64,000 bases of DNA, from contig NMRB01000021.1 in the NCBI GenBank assembly GCA_002633025.1, forward strand, positions 340,973 through 404,972, written 5' to 3'. Origin of the DNA: Notospermus geniculatus (lineage: Eukaryota; Nemertea; Pilidiophora; Heteronemertea; Lineidae). Under the pieces are notes generated by a model. That model made no database searches. It was not told where the DNA came from and saw only the letters and a list, made by a program, of their open reading frames with translations. This document shows positions 1 through 10,267 of this stretch, piece after piece; the first letter of the stretch is position 1, and every line of letters begins with the position of its first letter. Made by a program: the position numbers and the translations under genes.

Positions 1-1638
1 TTTCCTGATGACTTGGCGGCATGGGGGGAGCGCGAAGGGGGTGTCCCCCCTCGCACGAAGAAATTTTTGAAAATTGGAGAATAAAAGACCCAATTTCCCG
101 GCATCTGTGATGAACAATCGATTCGAGCGGCGGCCATTACAAGGAAGTCACTTGGCACGAAACCTGACGGAAATTGCCGAACGACTGGCCGAGTGTGTGA
201 CATCAGACGCTGTACCAAATATGGTCACCGTTACGCTACTATTCCATTCATCACTGTTCATGGCTAGAGTTGATTGACCAATCAGGAAGAAGGGCGCGAA
301 CAGACGTGAATGCATTATGTAGATTGTGCATAAATTATTGATTTTCATTTTGAAGTGGAGTCCCCATGCAGACTGCGACCGGCGTAGCTGTTGTCGGAGG
401 GAGAGCGCGGTTCCCGCCTTCATGGCGATTTGGTCAGTTTAATGGTGGGCGATTCAGAGAATGACTTTGGGGCTGGGGAGAAGGAAACAACTTTGTTTTC
501 AGGTCAGTTGATAAACAAATTGACTGAGATCGATGATAGAAGGCAAAACACCAATGTTTATTGTCAATTTGAACTCGTGGTTTTTCAACATGGCGGCAAT
601 TTTTTTAACTTGGCGGCAAAAATTTTCGGGTTGGCGGAAGGACTCAACTCGGCCGCCGGGTTGGCGGGCTAATATTTTGAATTGGCAGCAGGTAGGCAGC
701 TTATAGGAGTTGGAGAACACTGAAATATGTATCAAATAATCTAAATATGTGCAATTTTAACAATTTCTAAGGCAGCACATTATGGAAAGCAGCCCGAGTC
801 GAAGACTTGGAATGAAGTGCATGAAGCCGAGATCGCGGTTGTCGGTTCGATCATTGTGATTTTTTCCAATAATTGTCATATTTTGAACCCACTCGTGTCT
901 TTTTTTGATGAAAAATAATTTCAGTTATTGTTTGATGGTACTCTAAAATACCACTCACGTATGATTTCATAAGGCGATTGTCTATGATCATTGGGATTTT
1001 ATGTGATGATCATAGGTATATTTCATCTCGATTCACTTTGTGCAAGCACACGACATTTCCCATGATTCCTCATTCCATGAATAAAAGAGCATCCAACATG
1101 TCAAAGTAACTGGAGCGGGAAATTTAAATAGTGCTGTTTTCTATTTTGTCACCTAGCGCCCCCTGGAGAACAAATTTCGAATTAATTTCCATTGCACTTG
1201 GTGTACAAGAATTATACGTCTCGACGATGCATCGAGAAAACTCGTGAAGAAATATTAACATTTGAAGTGTTTGGGGGGACGAAGAAAAATGGGTAGATCC
1301 TTGTGAGCCGCCCTTTGTACCTTACCGTGTGCACCCTATCGTCAAGAATAGCACGGATGATGACGAGAACTGTTTACTGTTGGCGCCACACATTATCTGT
1401 TGTAAGCTTACCTGTAGAGGCCCTCTAGAGCGTAACACTATTTTGGTCGAGTCATAAGACACATCACAGGACCATATCTCATCACCGGTATTGCATGTGA
1501 ATAAACATTCGGCTGACTTCACATCCCAAACCTGGAATAATGAAATGGTCCATGGACCATGTGCTCACCCGTTTGGACATAATAGTATACTGTAATGACA
1601 GAGAGAGGTAGGCCTATATCAGTTATATGAGCAATCTG
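1..1638. other. Unassigned AT-rich stretch
   Basis: I see no convincing exon, RNA gene or bounded transposon here. The short open frames lack splice context and recognisable motifs. A short stretch near 590-690 repeats 'ttggcgg'-type words without clear periodicity. The stretch may belong to the long first intron of the minus-strand cyclin Y gene whose first exon is at 8265-8418. Confidence 0.5.
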
Positions 1639-1646
1639 GGCAAGTC

Positions 1647-1953
1647 CATCTTCGATGATCGAAGGCCAATCTGCTCACCACTCCGTTACATCGCACATCA
1701 CCCTTCGAGTAATAGACCAGTCGGCGGCGTATCTTGGCACGATGCCAACTTTACCAGTCGACCAATCATATTGCACTTTATATCGGGTCTTCGGCTACCT
1801 CTATTTGTACCACGATTCAAATTTTACAACACCGATTCTGATTGGCCTCTTCTTCTGGAGGCGGCAGATACGCCGTGGACCGGTCAATTTCTCGAAGGGT
1901 GATGTGGGATGTAACGCAGTGGAGAGCAGATCGGCCTTCGATTATCGAAGATG
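1647..1953. mobile_element. hAT-like MITE, copy 1
   Basis: The ends form ~90-bp terminal inverted repeats starting catcttcgatgatcgaagg. The whole ~307-bp unit is repeated with high similarity at 2993-3301. Flanks ggcaagtc (1639-1646) and ggtaagtc (about 1955-1962) look like an 8-bp target-site duplication with one mismatch. No transposase is encoded. Assignment to hAT rests only on the 8-bp TSD, so the superfamily is inferred. Confidence 0.8.
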
Positions 1954-1959
1954 GGGTAA

Positions 1960-2885
1960 GTCATTCCCAAGTTGTAGGACTTCAATGATTTTCAGTTTAT
2001 GCCACCTGGCGGCCATATTGGATGTCCAATCGGGCCAACACTTCACATGCACATAAAGGTCATCTAGAGGGAGCCACATAGCACATTTGAGTGCTCTGGG
2101 TCAAGTCATTCGTGAGTTATAGCACATTTGATGATTTTCGGGTTATGCCACCTGGCGGCCATATTGTAAGTTTAATCAGGCCGAAATTTGACGTGCTTGT
2201 AAAGGTCATCTAGAAGGAGGTAAATATCAAGTTTGATTGTTCTGGGTCACGTCGTTCCTGAGTTATAGCACATTTGATGATTTTCGGGTTACGCCACCTG
2301 GTGGCCATATTGGAAGTTTCATCAGGCCGAAATTTGTCGTGCTTGTAAAGGTCATCTAGAGGGAGATAAATATCAAGTTTGAGCACTCTGGGTCAAGCCG
2401 TTCCTGAGTTATAGCACTTGGAAGATTTTCAGGTTACGCCACCTGGCAGCCATATTGGATATTCGATCGGGCCGAAACTCGGTAATTTTGTAGATACTCC
2501 TCTAATAAACGTTTATGCAAGATATGAAGACGCTCGGTGAAATAATGAAGAACTGTGGCAGGTTCGTTACTTTTGTCGAACTTTGACCTCTGTGACCTTG
2601 AAAAGTAGGTCAAATCAAAAACCCGTTATATATGTTATGTATCTTAATATGATACACCTATGATAAAAATTTGGAGATGATCAAGTCATTAGTTCAGGAG
2701 TTATTGCACTTTTTGTGTTTTTGGTTTTGGCCACCCGGAGGCCAAGCCAAGAATCGAATCAGACCGAAACTTGGTGTGACAGGTCATCTGACCTAGGGGT
2801 ATATATGTACAAAGTTTCAGATCAATAGCCCCAGCGGTTACAAAACGTGCCCTGCTAACGGACGACGACGCTGCACCATTGTAAG
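1960..2885. repeat. 146-bp tandem array
   Basis: The marker gccacctgg recurs at 2001, 2147, 2293 and 2438, giving spacings of 146, 146 and 145 bp. A degenerate marker at 2730 keeps the register at two further periods. Other shared words are aaaggtcatctaga, gagttatagcac and ggccatattgga. The array lies between the two copies of the MITE at 1647 and 2993. It contains no credible coding frame. One perfect ROR/Rev-erb-type site (AAAGTAGGTCA) falls by chance or descent at 2602-2612. Confidence 0.85.
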
Positions 2886-2992
2886 AGCTCACAGGTGAGC
2901 TAAAAATCCAGTTGCTTGTTAAGAGACTTTTAAGCGTTTGCTTAGTTTAGGCGATGTGGAAAACGGAAGAAGGAAGTTTGTTTTCCTAATTT

Positions 2993-3301
2993 CATCTTCG
3001 ATAATCGAAGGCTGATCTGCTCTCCATTGCGTTACATCGCACATCACCCTTCGAGAAATAGACCAGTCGGCGGCGTATCTTGGCACCATGCCAACTTTAC
3101 CGGTCGACCAATCATATATGACACTTTATATCGGGTCTTCGGCTACAACTCTTTGTACCATGATTCGAATTTTACAACACCGATTGTGATTGGCCTCTTC
3201 TTCTCGAGGCGGCAGATACGCCGTGGGCCGGTCAATTTCTCGAAGGGTGATGTGCGGTGTAACATAGTGGAGAGCAGATCGGCCTTCGATCATCAAAGAT
3301 G
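2993..3301. mobile_element. hAT-like MITE, copy 2
   Basis: This is the second copy of the element at 1647-1953, again palindromic over ~90 bp at each end. It is flanked by a perfect 8-bp direct repeat cctaattt at 2985-2992 and 3302-3309, which fixes the boundaries. An 8-bp TSD is typical of hAT transposons (family knowledge). The element is internally non-coding. Confidence 0.88.
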
Positions 3302-3309
3302 CCTAATTT

Positions 3310-4103
3310 AGACACCTCTCAGTCAGATGGATCCAATGAAAAATACAATGTAGTTTCATGTTGTGTTTCTCAAACTACAGTTTGTGTTACATTCTCATAT
3401 CAGTCTCACTGGTCGGCATATATGACAGGAGTCTCAAAATGTTTAGACATTCTGAAACCCTATAACCTACAGACCTACCCTCAGACAGTAATCATCAGAT
3501 GAGGACAATAATCTGGTATCGTCATGAAAGAAGGCACAGTGACTCACACCCCCAGTATGACCTTCACACACCATCGATGAGCCATCATTGGACCACAGCT
3601 AAAGAAGAATGAGAAAGAAGTGTGATTTGCCTGTCATCTCTCATCGACACTTTTATCACTGCAAGGGATGATCTCATAATCAACTGAATCAACTGATTGT
3701 CACTCCCTAAACCTTTACCAATGATCTGTAGAGAATGGATGCCTTGATTCATACTTGAGATGCCGCGTGTCGGCGCCCACCGCGCACTGAAATTCAAATA
3801 CAGGTATGACAGGAAAGATTGTCCCCAGGAAAAACTGTCCCAGGAACAAAAGATCCTATTGTTACATTCTAATCTCTGGTGATTGGTTTCTATAGCCATG
3901 CACCTTCTCCGTCATTGAACAATAGAAGCGGACACTTTTTACAGAGGGACACACTTCACTGTTACACCGGCATCCTCGTTTTGATTTATATCGGGTGGGC
4001 ATAAAAATGGGCCGTACTTTGATGCTGCATTGCTCCATTATCCTTTTTTCAAGCCGTTTCAAATTTTAGACATTCAAATGGCATGATGTTGGTAATATTT
4101 GGT
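3310..4103. other. No recognisable feature
   Basis: Short open frames occur on both strands, but none has recognisable motifs, splice signals of matching phase or similarity to known families that I can see. Confidence 0.4.
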
Positions 4104-4172
4104 CTGTCAGAGTGGCGCAATGGAAACATCGGCGCCTGTCACCTCTGAGGTCGCGGGTTCGATTCCTATGTT
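4104..4172 (+). repeat. tRNA-derived SINE head
   Basis: Pol III A box TGGCGCAATGG (4113-4123) and B box GGTTCGATTCC (4156-4166) are spaced as in a tRNA, but the cloverleaf stems do not close well. The same sequence type recurs at 39238, 39345 and, on the minus strand, 47767-47849. A repeated SINE head is therefore more likely than a functional tRNA gene. Confidence 0.7.
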
Positions 4173-4559
4173 ACAGCGCAGTTTCCGAAAACCACTGTGA
4201 GAATTCTGTCACACCCGTGACAAATACCTTTTTCACTTTAAATGGTAATTAAAAGGAATCAATCTTTTTATTGCTTGGTGGTCAATACTCCAGGGTCCGT
4301 ATTCATAAACATACTTAAGTCAAAGTATGATACTTTATTCCTACCTAACCTAAGCATCATGCTCAAGTCAAATTCTATAACACACTTACCTAAAGTGTCA
4401 TGCCTAAGTGGAATTCAATATGCTACTTATCTAATGCATATGTTCAACTTGGCACTCAAATATAAGACACCTCCTGAGCTGTCTTAAGTAGGCGAAAGTT
4501 GAACATTCACAGTCATTTCTTGCTGCGTTTTTGCTTGCGGGGCAAGAACAATTCGCTAG

Positions 4560-5105
4560 ACGGCGTGCAATATGAAGAGAACGGGTTTTTAGAGACCGCC
4601 TCCATCCATTGGATGCATACAACGACTTAGAACTGTATCAAAGGTATCGACTCGACCGCCCAAAGATTATCGAACTGATTGATGCTGTGGGGCATGAACT
4701 CGACCCTAAAGGCCTGTCTACACCATCAACATTTTCAAAACATTTCTGCGACAAAACGTTTTGAAATGTTTTGGAAATGTTGCAGCTGTTTCGGGATTGG
4801 TCTACACTCTATAATGAAAACATGCTTTCAAATTGTTTTGCAAAAGTTGCAAGCCCAGTCCGCGCTGTGCAACAAACCGAAAACAACGGTGTTTTGGAAA
4901 TGTTGCAGCTGGATGTTTGTGAAATGTTTTGGAAATGTTGATGGTGTAGACAGGCCTTAAAACACTGAGGAACCATGCCCATGCCGAGAGAGCTGAAAGT
5001 TCTGGCTGCGTTGCGTTTTCATGGCACGGGGTCGTTTTCAGTTACTGAATGGGGACTCCCTGCACCATCACAACCAACGATGAGCAGTTATTTCACAAGT
5101 AATCT
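4560..5105 (+). pseudogene. Harbinger (HARBI1-like) transposase remnant
   Basis: The N-terminal region of a PIF/Harbinger nuclease is readable. Before the nested MITE comes VFRDRLHPLDAYNDLELYQR, continuing YRLDRPKIIELIDAV. After it comes MPRELKVLAALRFHGTGSF followed by a QPTMS word. These match the family pattern FRDR..PL..Y.D.ELY.RYR and ..Q.L.ALRF.ATGSF...SQPTVS (family knowledge). The frame is broken by the 248-bp insertion at 4710-4957 and by a one-base frameshift just after it. The catalytic DDE part is absent. It is a dead transposase fragment. Confidence 0.85.
4710..4957. mobile_element. 248-bp MITE nested in Harbinger
   Basis: Ends aggcctgtctacaccatcaa and its complement form long inverted repeats with internal copies of ttttggaaatgttgcagctg. 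A 3-bp duplication TAA flanks it (4707-4709, 4958-4960), as expected for PIF/Harbinger-type MITEs (TWA target). It interrupts the transposase frame at a Pro-Lys codon pair, so it inserted after the host element. Confidence 0.9.
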
Positions 5106-5420
5106 TCGCATTTTCGCCTCTTTCCTTCCGAGGGTTGTCAAATTCCCAGAATTGTGTCACTTTTCAGTGCTTATCCCGGCCGAAACCACAAAATTTTAAC
5201 ATGCTTGTGGTTGAAATCTAACAAACTACCCAGCCGGAAAGGTTATGCATGATGCCTTAAGTTATTCATCATGCTAAGCAAAGTATAATACTTAGCCACG
5301 TTTATGAATTCCAACTTGAGCATTATACCTAGCTATGTATGACACTTACAGAGTAGTCATGACTAGCTTAGGAACTTTTATGAATACGGGCCCAGGCCCC
5401 ATATTCATAAACGTACTTAA

Positions 5421-6103
5421 GGCGGGGGGCTACCTATAGCTGAGCTCATTCCCTAGTGGCAATCCACGGAACTTTCCTTTGTGGGCTGATCATTCACATT
5501 CAGATTAAATCCCATCACCCTCATATACTGTTTTCGAAAACCAATCTTCAGTGTACGTGCCGACCCTAAATCTTTTGTGTCCACTGCGGGTATTGTTCAG
5601 CTCTGTCGCTGTGCTTTGGTCACAAATGGCCGAACAGAGTTTACTGGAAGAGCGGGAATATGCTGATCTACATAACAAAGAAGTAACTGGCGAGCGATGT
5701 GGAAATTTTCAAATTTCCCAAACAAGTTTTCTCTTTTTTGGACACATATATTTGAAAAATTTCTTTTGTATGTTATTGCCATATGTGCATTCTAGGGCAA
5801 CACGATCGCCTTTTTTGAATAGTTGGTCGGGAATATGAAATATTTCAAAAACTGTAAATCNAAACTGATGTGTCGCATCCCAAGTCTGCAAAATTGTTTG
5901 CGAACTCAAATTTTGACAACTTGTTATAACCTAATTAACTCCATCGTAATTGGTCAAAATGAACAATTCTTTCACAGAACGGAAGCATAAAGGTTGTAGC
6001 TAAAACATTTCGTTGAAATCAGTTAGTTAATTTTTGTCATGAATATGTTAGGACGCTTGTTTTCAAAGAGCGTCAGTAAAGTCGGCATACGTAGCCCCCC
6101 GCC
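5421..6103. mobile_element. piggyBac-like TTAA MITE
   Basis: Inverted ends ggcggggggctac / gtagccccccgcc are directly flanked by TTAA at 5417-5420 and 6104-6107. TTAA duplication is the hallmark of piggyBac-type (also Kolobok) transposition (family knowledge). The element is 683 bp, non-coding and contains the isolated n at 5861. It sits inside the left subterminal region of Harbinger element 2. Confidence 0.85.
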
Positions 6104-6107
6104 TTAA

Positions 6108-6262
6108 AGGGCCTCTAGAGGCAGCCAGCATGGCAGGGGAAAACCCCGGGGAAAACCCAGGTTGAATACCTCGTACCAGTGATTATTACGTTAAAGTGGC
6201 GCCGCCTGGCCGAAGAACCGGTACTGATAGTAGCCTAATGGCGAGCTGCCTCTAGAGGCCCT
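6108..6262. mobile_element. 155-bp TTAA MITE sharing a target site
   Basis: Perfect 18-bp terminal inverted repeats agggcctctagaggcagc bound a 155-bp element. TTAA flanks it at 6104-6107 and 6263-6266. The left TTAA is shared with the preceding 683-bp element, so two TTAA transposons inserted at the same original site. The TIR itself contains the palindrome ggcctctagaggcc. Confidence 0.9.
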
Positions 6263-7385
6263 TTAAGTCAAAGTAAGACACCTATGTAGCATCTTATACG
6301 CTACTTAAACTTTGTGACTTGCTCAACCATACCCCTATATTTGAGACTCCTCTGGGGCTGTCTTAACTTTAAGTGGATTGGACAAGTTGCAAAGAAATAT
6401 TCATTTAATCGGAAAAATCAAGCAATAATAGTGAGGTAATACGAAATACGAAATTGGGCTTCATATCCATGGCGTAATGTAATTCAGGATATGGTTGGTA
6501 CCACAAATATCGACTGCTGCAGGAGCGTCTTTTAACGTATGATATGACGTTAGACCGTGATAGAGTTGCGATGTAAATTAAACTTTGAAATTTATCTTTC
6601 GTTTCTACTTCGTGGCTAAGAAGTGGAAATTTAAAAATTCAGGATGCACCGTAACTCTCTAGGTCTTACGTGAACTGCTAAAAGACGCACAGGGGCATTC
6701 ATGCTACCAAAGCCATCTCCAGAAATACATTAGGTCCATGGAAATGAAGTTGAATTTCCTGTTTTTAATTTCCTATTTCCTGTTTCTGCAGATTTTCGAA
6801 ACCTCTCTTTTTCAAAAACTGCGATTATAATATAACGGACAGTCACGGTAAAGGAAATTGACAATCGATGCCGGAGGTATGTGACACAGTCAATAGTTTT
6901 CCATAATGTCCAAAACAGTTTGGACGGATGCGATGACCACAAACTGGTCCCCACCGACTTGAGCATGCTGTGCGACGTGAGTTTTTTTGGACCAAGTGCA
7001 CCCATTTGAAATTTTCTATAATTTGTAATTATATCAATGCTACAGATGAGATAGACAAACAGCACGGCACACCAATGTATGCGGTACCTTTTTCGTAGTC
7101 CCCCGTAACAGGCTGTTAAATATTACACAAGAATCTGTCTTCTTCCTCTCTGTCAAGTGTTTTGGCCCATTTCCAAACCACAAAAATTGGAATGAAATGT
7201 GACATTCTGCCCTGGGAATGATTTGAGCAATACGCTAAGCAGGTCCCTCAAATCTAAGATAGTTACTAATCTAAGTCCCTCACTTAGTCGTTTTATGAAT
7301 ACCAAGATAAGCATGGCACTTCCGGAAGCAAGATACTAAGTGTTTTTTCGCACTTAAGTTAAGAACGTTTATGAATATGGACCCA

Positions 7386-8060
7386 GGCCTGGTATTCATA
7401 AAGCTACTTAAGTCAAAGCAGAGCGAACAAACCCCTCCTTAACTTTGGTGCACCGAACAAGTGGGATTCAATATGACACTTAAGTCAAGTAGGCCACTCA
7501 AATTGTCTCTTAGATTTGAGACACCTCCGAGGCAGTCTTATCTTTAGGTAGATTGGCTTATTTGCTTTGAATCATTCAGTTTTGGCAATTTAGTCGAAGG
7601 AGATGGCCACTCTAATGTTAGCCTCACAGTTTGAGATTGAACGGAGACGGGCAATGCGTCGCGAACGTGTTTTTTTGCAAAAGAGTGCACTTTTGGTCTT
7701 GAACTTTATCAACGATATCGGGTCGATGGACAGACATTAGGGAGTTTTCGCAAAGCCCCCGAAACGCCAACGCGAACGTCTATCCTTTTGTTCGGTGCTC
7801 TCTTCGTGGCATCGAACAATGGGTTTGGCGTTCCCGTTGGCGTTTCGGGGCTTTGCGGAAACTCCCTATTATTGGATCTAGTTGATGTTATTCGCAACGA
7901 CCTCGAAACACAAACTCAAACGAATCACGCACTGATTGATGACCCCTTTTTGTATCCTAATACACCTATCAATAACGCATCATTTCTTGCGACGAAGGCT
8001 TCCTTAAAAACTTGGCTTTCTCTTCATCTTGGGTGTCCCTCCTTGACGGCAATACAACTA
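7386..8060 (+). pseudogene. Harbinger-like element 3 with transposase relic
   Basis: The left end ggcctggtattcataaagct is followed by the shared acttaagtcaaag word. Inside, MATLMLASQFEIERRRAMRR and then LELYQRYR match the N-terminal region of Harbinger transposases. After a nested MITE (7739-7867) the reading resumes as LLDLVDVIRNDLETQTQ, the counterpart of IIELIDAVGHELDPK in element 1. Frame breaks are present and no right terminal repeat was found, so this is a truncated relic; its right limit is approximate. Confidence 0.65.
7739..7867. mobile_element. 129-bp MITE (agggagttttcgc family)
   Basis: Inverted ends agggagttttcgcaaagccc and complement, with ATT duplicated at 7736-7738 and 7868-7870. 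A second copy lies at about 24246-24409. This copy carries a single uninterrupted gttcggt at 7790-7796, the empty-site counterpart of an insertion in the second copy. Confidence 0.88.
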
Positions 8061-8264
8061 TTTATAGCAAAATTACATAACATGGCATTGGACCTGACTG
8101 CAATAGTTGTGAGTCAACCACTTGGACGCTCGCCAAACCGCAAAAAATGAACATTCCGACCATGAAATATGACATAGGCCCGTAGCAACAACTTGCGCGG
8201 TGCACTGAGCTAGGCAGGGTACATGGTGGGCATGGCAAATTGCAAAAGCCGTTTCAGAACTTAC

Positions 8265-8418
8265 CCTCTGGTTCTCTATCACTGATGTGTGGCAGATTTG
8301 TTGAACTTGCTGGCCTGACAATGACTTCATTCGGCTCCTCCTGGCGATAAACCTCTTCCGGCAATTTCTTACGACCATTGACAGGTCCGAAAAAGCAGCA
8401 CGAGTGCTTATTTCCCAT
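8265..8418 (-). CDS. CCNY: Cyclin Y, first coding exon (partial gene)
   Basis: Reading right to left from ATG at 8418, 51 codons run to a consensus donor (GAG G|GTAAGT, donor at 8264-8259). The peptide starts MGNKHSCCFFG and ends LPHISDRE. Cyclin Y starts MGN..SCC and has LQHISDREN at the same place (family knowledge), so the call rests on both ends. Gly2 is an N-myristoylation site and the Cys pair could be palmitoylated, matching the known membrane anchoring of cyclin Y with its partner kinases CDK14/CDK16. The cyclin box and all later exons are not in this window; they should lie to the left, beyond position 1, across an intron of at least 8.2 kb filled with transposons. The exon was found by direct reading and is shorter than usual open-frame cut-offs. 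Confidence 0.8.
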
Positions 8419-9023
8419 GGTGAATATCTACTACACAACTAAAATGTTTGAAGAGGTTCGAGTCACAAGATAGCCTGCGGCGTGGAACTCGCAAAGGCTG
8501 AGAGTCAGATATCCTCCACTGCTGGTGTTCTCTTTAGGATCTGAAAAATTCCTGCTCGTACAGCAATGCACACGGCATGTGGATGTAGGAAAATATCAGC
8601 CAGTCTTTCATCAGTCATGTCAGTCAACAATTAGGCCTATATGCATGTAAACAATAACATTATATTTATTTAGGGATAGACTTACTTCCCTGCTTCAGTG
8701 ACTGTCACAGTTTTCTAGCCTGTAGGTAGCCTACATGTAGGCCTTCTGCCTTGAGGGGGCTACCGGAAGGCCGACTTGGTGAGTTTTTATTCTCGTCAGA
8801 TGTCATTAATTCAGGTTTGTGTGATTAATTCTGATGAGATCATGTGGAGAATTACAATTTAAAGATTAAATTTGAACATTTGTATTGATAAAATTAGCGT
8901 AAGTTTTATAGCGTTGGACGCAATTAATTGGTCGCTGCGGAACGCAAATTAGGCTAGGCCCTATAGGCCCTAGGCAAGTATGACCGAGAGGGCCTAGGCC
9001 TACCTAGGCCGACAGTAGGCCTA
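8419..9023. promoter_or_regulatory. Presumed 5' region of the cyclin Y gene
   Basis: This stretch lies upstream of the minus-strand cyclin Y start codon. It should contain the 5' UTR and promoter, but I see no clear TATA box or initiator. The right part (8950-9025) is rich in the palindromic word taggcctac, a repeated motif throughout the window. Confidence 0.3.
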
Positions 9024-9025
9024 TA

Positions 9026-9274
9026 GACAAGTTGCGAAATTAGCGGCCGCCATGTTTAAATGGACTTTTTGACATTGCTTGGGTTTTTCAATGGGATTTT
9101 ACACTGTCAGAGGCGTTCAAAAAAAGAAAGGTCATACAGTAAGCCACTAGAATCACATAAAGATATTTTAGCAAGCAAGCAGCTAATAAAATACATTCGA
9201 ATTATATTTGAAAAAGTTCGAAAATTCGGCCAATTCCACCCAAAAAATGGCGGCCGCTATTTTCGCAACCTGTC
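9026..9274. mobile_element. 249-bp TA-flanked MITE
   Basis: Inverted ends gacaagttgcgaaattagcg / gaaaatagcggccgcca-type repeats extend for ~30 bp. TA dinucleotides flank at 9024-9025 and 9275-9276, as for Tc1/mariner-derived MITEs (family knowledge). It contains a NotI-like gcggccgc in each arm. No transposase. Confidence 0.8.
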
Positions 9275-9340
9275 TATACCGTAGGCTACAAGCTCAGCAA
9301 CTTGAAAAAGTTGAAGTTTGCACCTACTGTGCTCCATTAA

Positions 9341-10263
9341 GGGGTAGGTCCACTCACCAAATTTTCAGAGTCCTGTTTTCTAAAAATGTCAAATATCTTT
9401 GAAATGCCCTGGCCATTTTGAATTACAGCTGCACCAAATGTAGCAGATGGACAGTGGAAAAACAAAAATGTGGAGTTTGTCATCAGCTGATGCCCTAATT
9501 AGCTAAAACAATGGTGCACCTTTCGGTACATAATGTGGCTTTATCACAAAAAACAAAGAGTTTATTTCCTGCGTACATGTAACCTGAGGTTTGTATCTAC
9601 ACGTTGATGAAGTTAGAATTTCAAAATTTGTTTTGAAAACTGATGAAAATGCTTATTTTTCTCCATATAATTTTCAGCTTGAATGTCAGTCCTAAGCAAA
9701 GGGTTTCTTGACTAAACCCTCTGAACTCAATGCACTGCATACTGGTAGGCCCACTCCTATGCAGAATGTACAGTGGCATTATGATGTAAGCCTCCCTCGC
9801 ATACCTGAAATTTGAATAGAATTCCAGGACTGCTTGGTTCCACAATACAAGCCCATTGAGTTACCATACTCAGTCAATTGTTGTTATTGCTCATGTCTGG
9901 AATGGTCAAACCTCCAATAAAGGGCATAGCTTGAGAAAAATTTTACAAAAATGAGATTTTCTCAACAATGAAAACGAATTTTGGAATTCTGACTTCATTA
10001 ACGTGTAGATACAAACCAAAGTTACTGGTATACAGAAGATAGTGTCTTGATTCTTTGTAATAAGGCGGCATTATGTACCGAAAGCTGTACCCTTTGTTTC
10101 AGCTAATGAGTGGATCGACCACAAACTAATTTGTCGTTTTAGTTGTTGCACTGTCCGTCTGATAATTTTGGTGTAGATGCAAAGTAAAAAGACTGTAGTG
10201 TTTTGAAGATATTTGACATTTCAGAAAGGTGGGCTTGGAAAATTTGGTGAGTGGACCTAGCCC
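9341..10263. mobile_element. 923-bp foldback element with TTAA target
   Basis: Ends ggggtaggtccactcacc and ggtgagtggacctagccc are inverted, and complementarity continues deep inside. For example, gtttgtatctacacgttgat near 9590 pairs with a stretch near 10000, and gcacctttcggtacataatg near 9515 pairs with cattatgtaccgaaagctgt near 10070. TTAA flanks at 9337-9340 and 10264-10267. A piggyBac-like non-autonomous element with arms of several hundred bases is the simplest reading. Confidence 0.85.
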
Positions 10264-10267
10264 TTAA

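Larger units (their letters stand above)
4293..5393 (+). mobile_element. Harbinger-like element 1
   Basis: Terminal inverted repeats gggtccgtattcataaac (left) and its complement, ending atgaatacgggccc (right), bound a ~1.1-kb element. The subterminal word acttaagtcaaagta is shared with two further elements starting at 5395 and 7386. It carries a broken Harbinger transposase and a nested 248-bp MITE at 4710-4957. A clean 3-bp target duplication is not visible, perhaps because a second element abuts its right end. Confidence 0.8.
5395..7383. mobile_element. Harbinger-like element 2
   Basis: The left end ggccccatattcataaacgt and right end acgtttatgaatatggaccc are inverted copies of the Harbinger ends seen at 4293 and 7386. 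The subterminal acttaagtcaaag motif is interrupted by two TTAA-type insertions (5421-6103 and 6108-6262). I see no recognisable transposase. The word gctgtcttaactttaagtgg near 6358 parallels element 3. It is head-to-tail with its neighbours, giving a three-element cluster. Confidence 0.7.
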
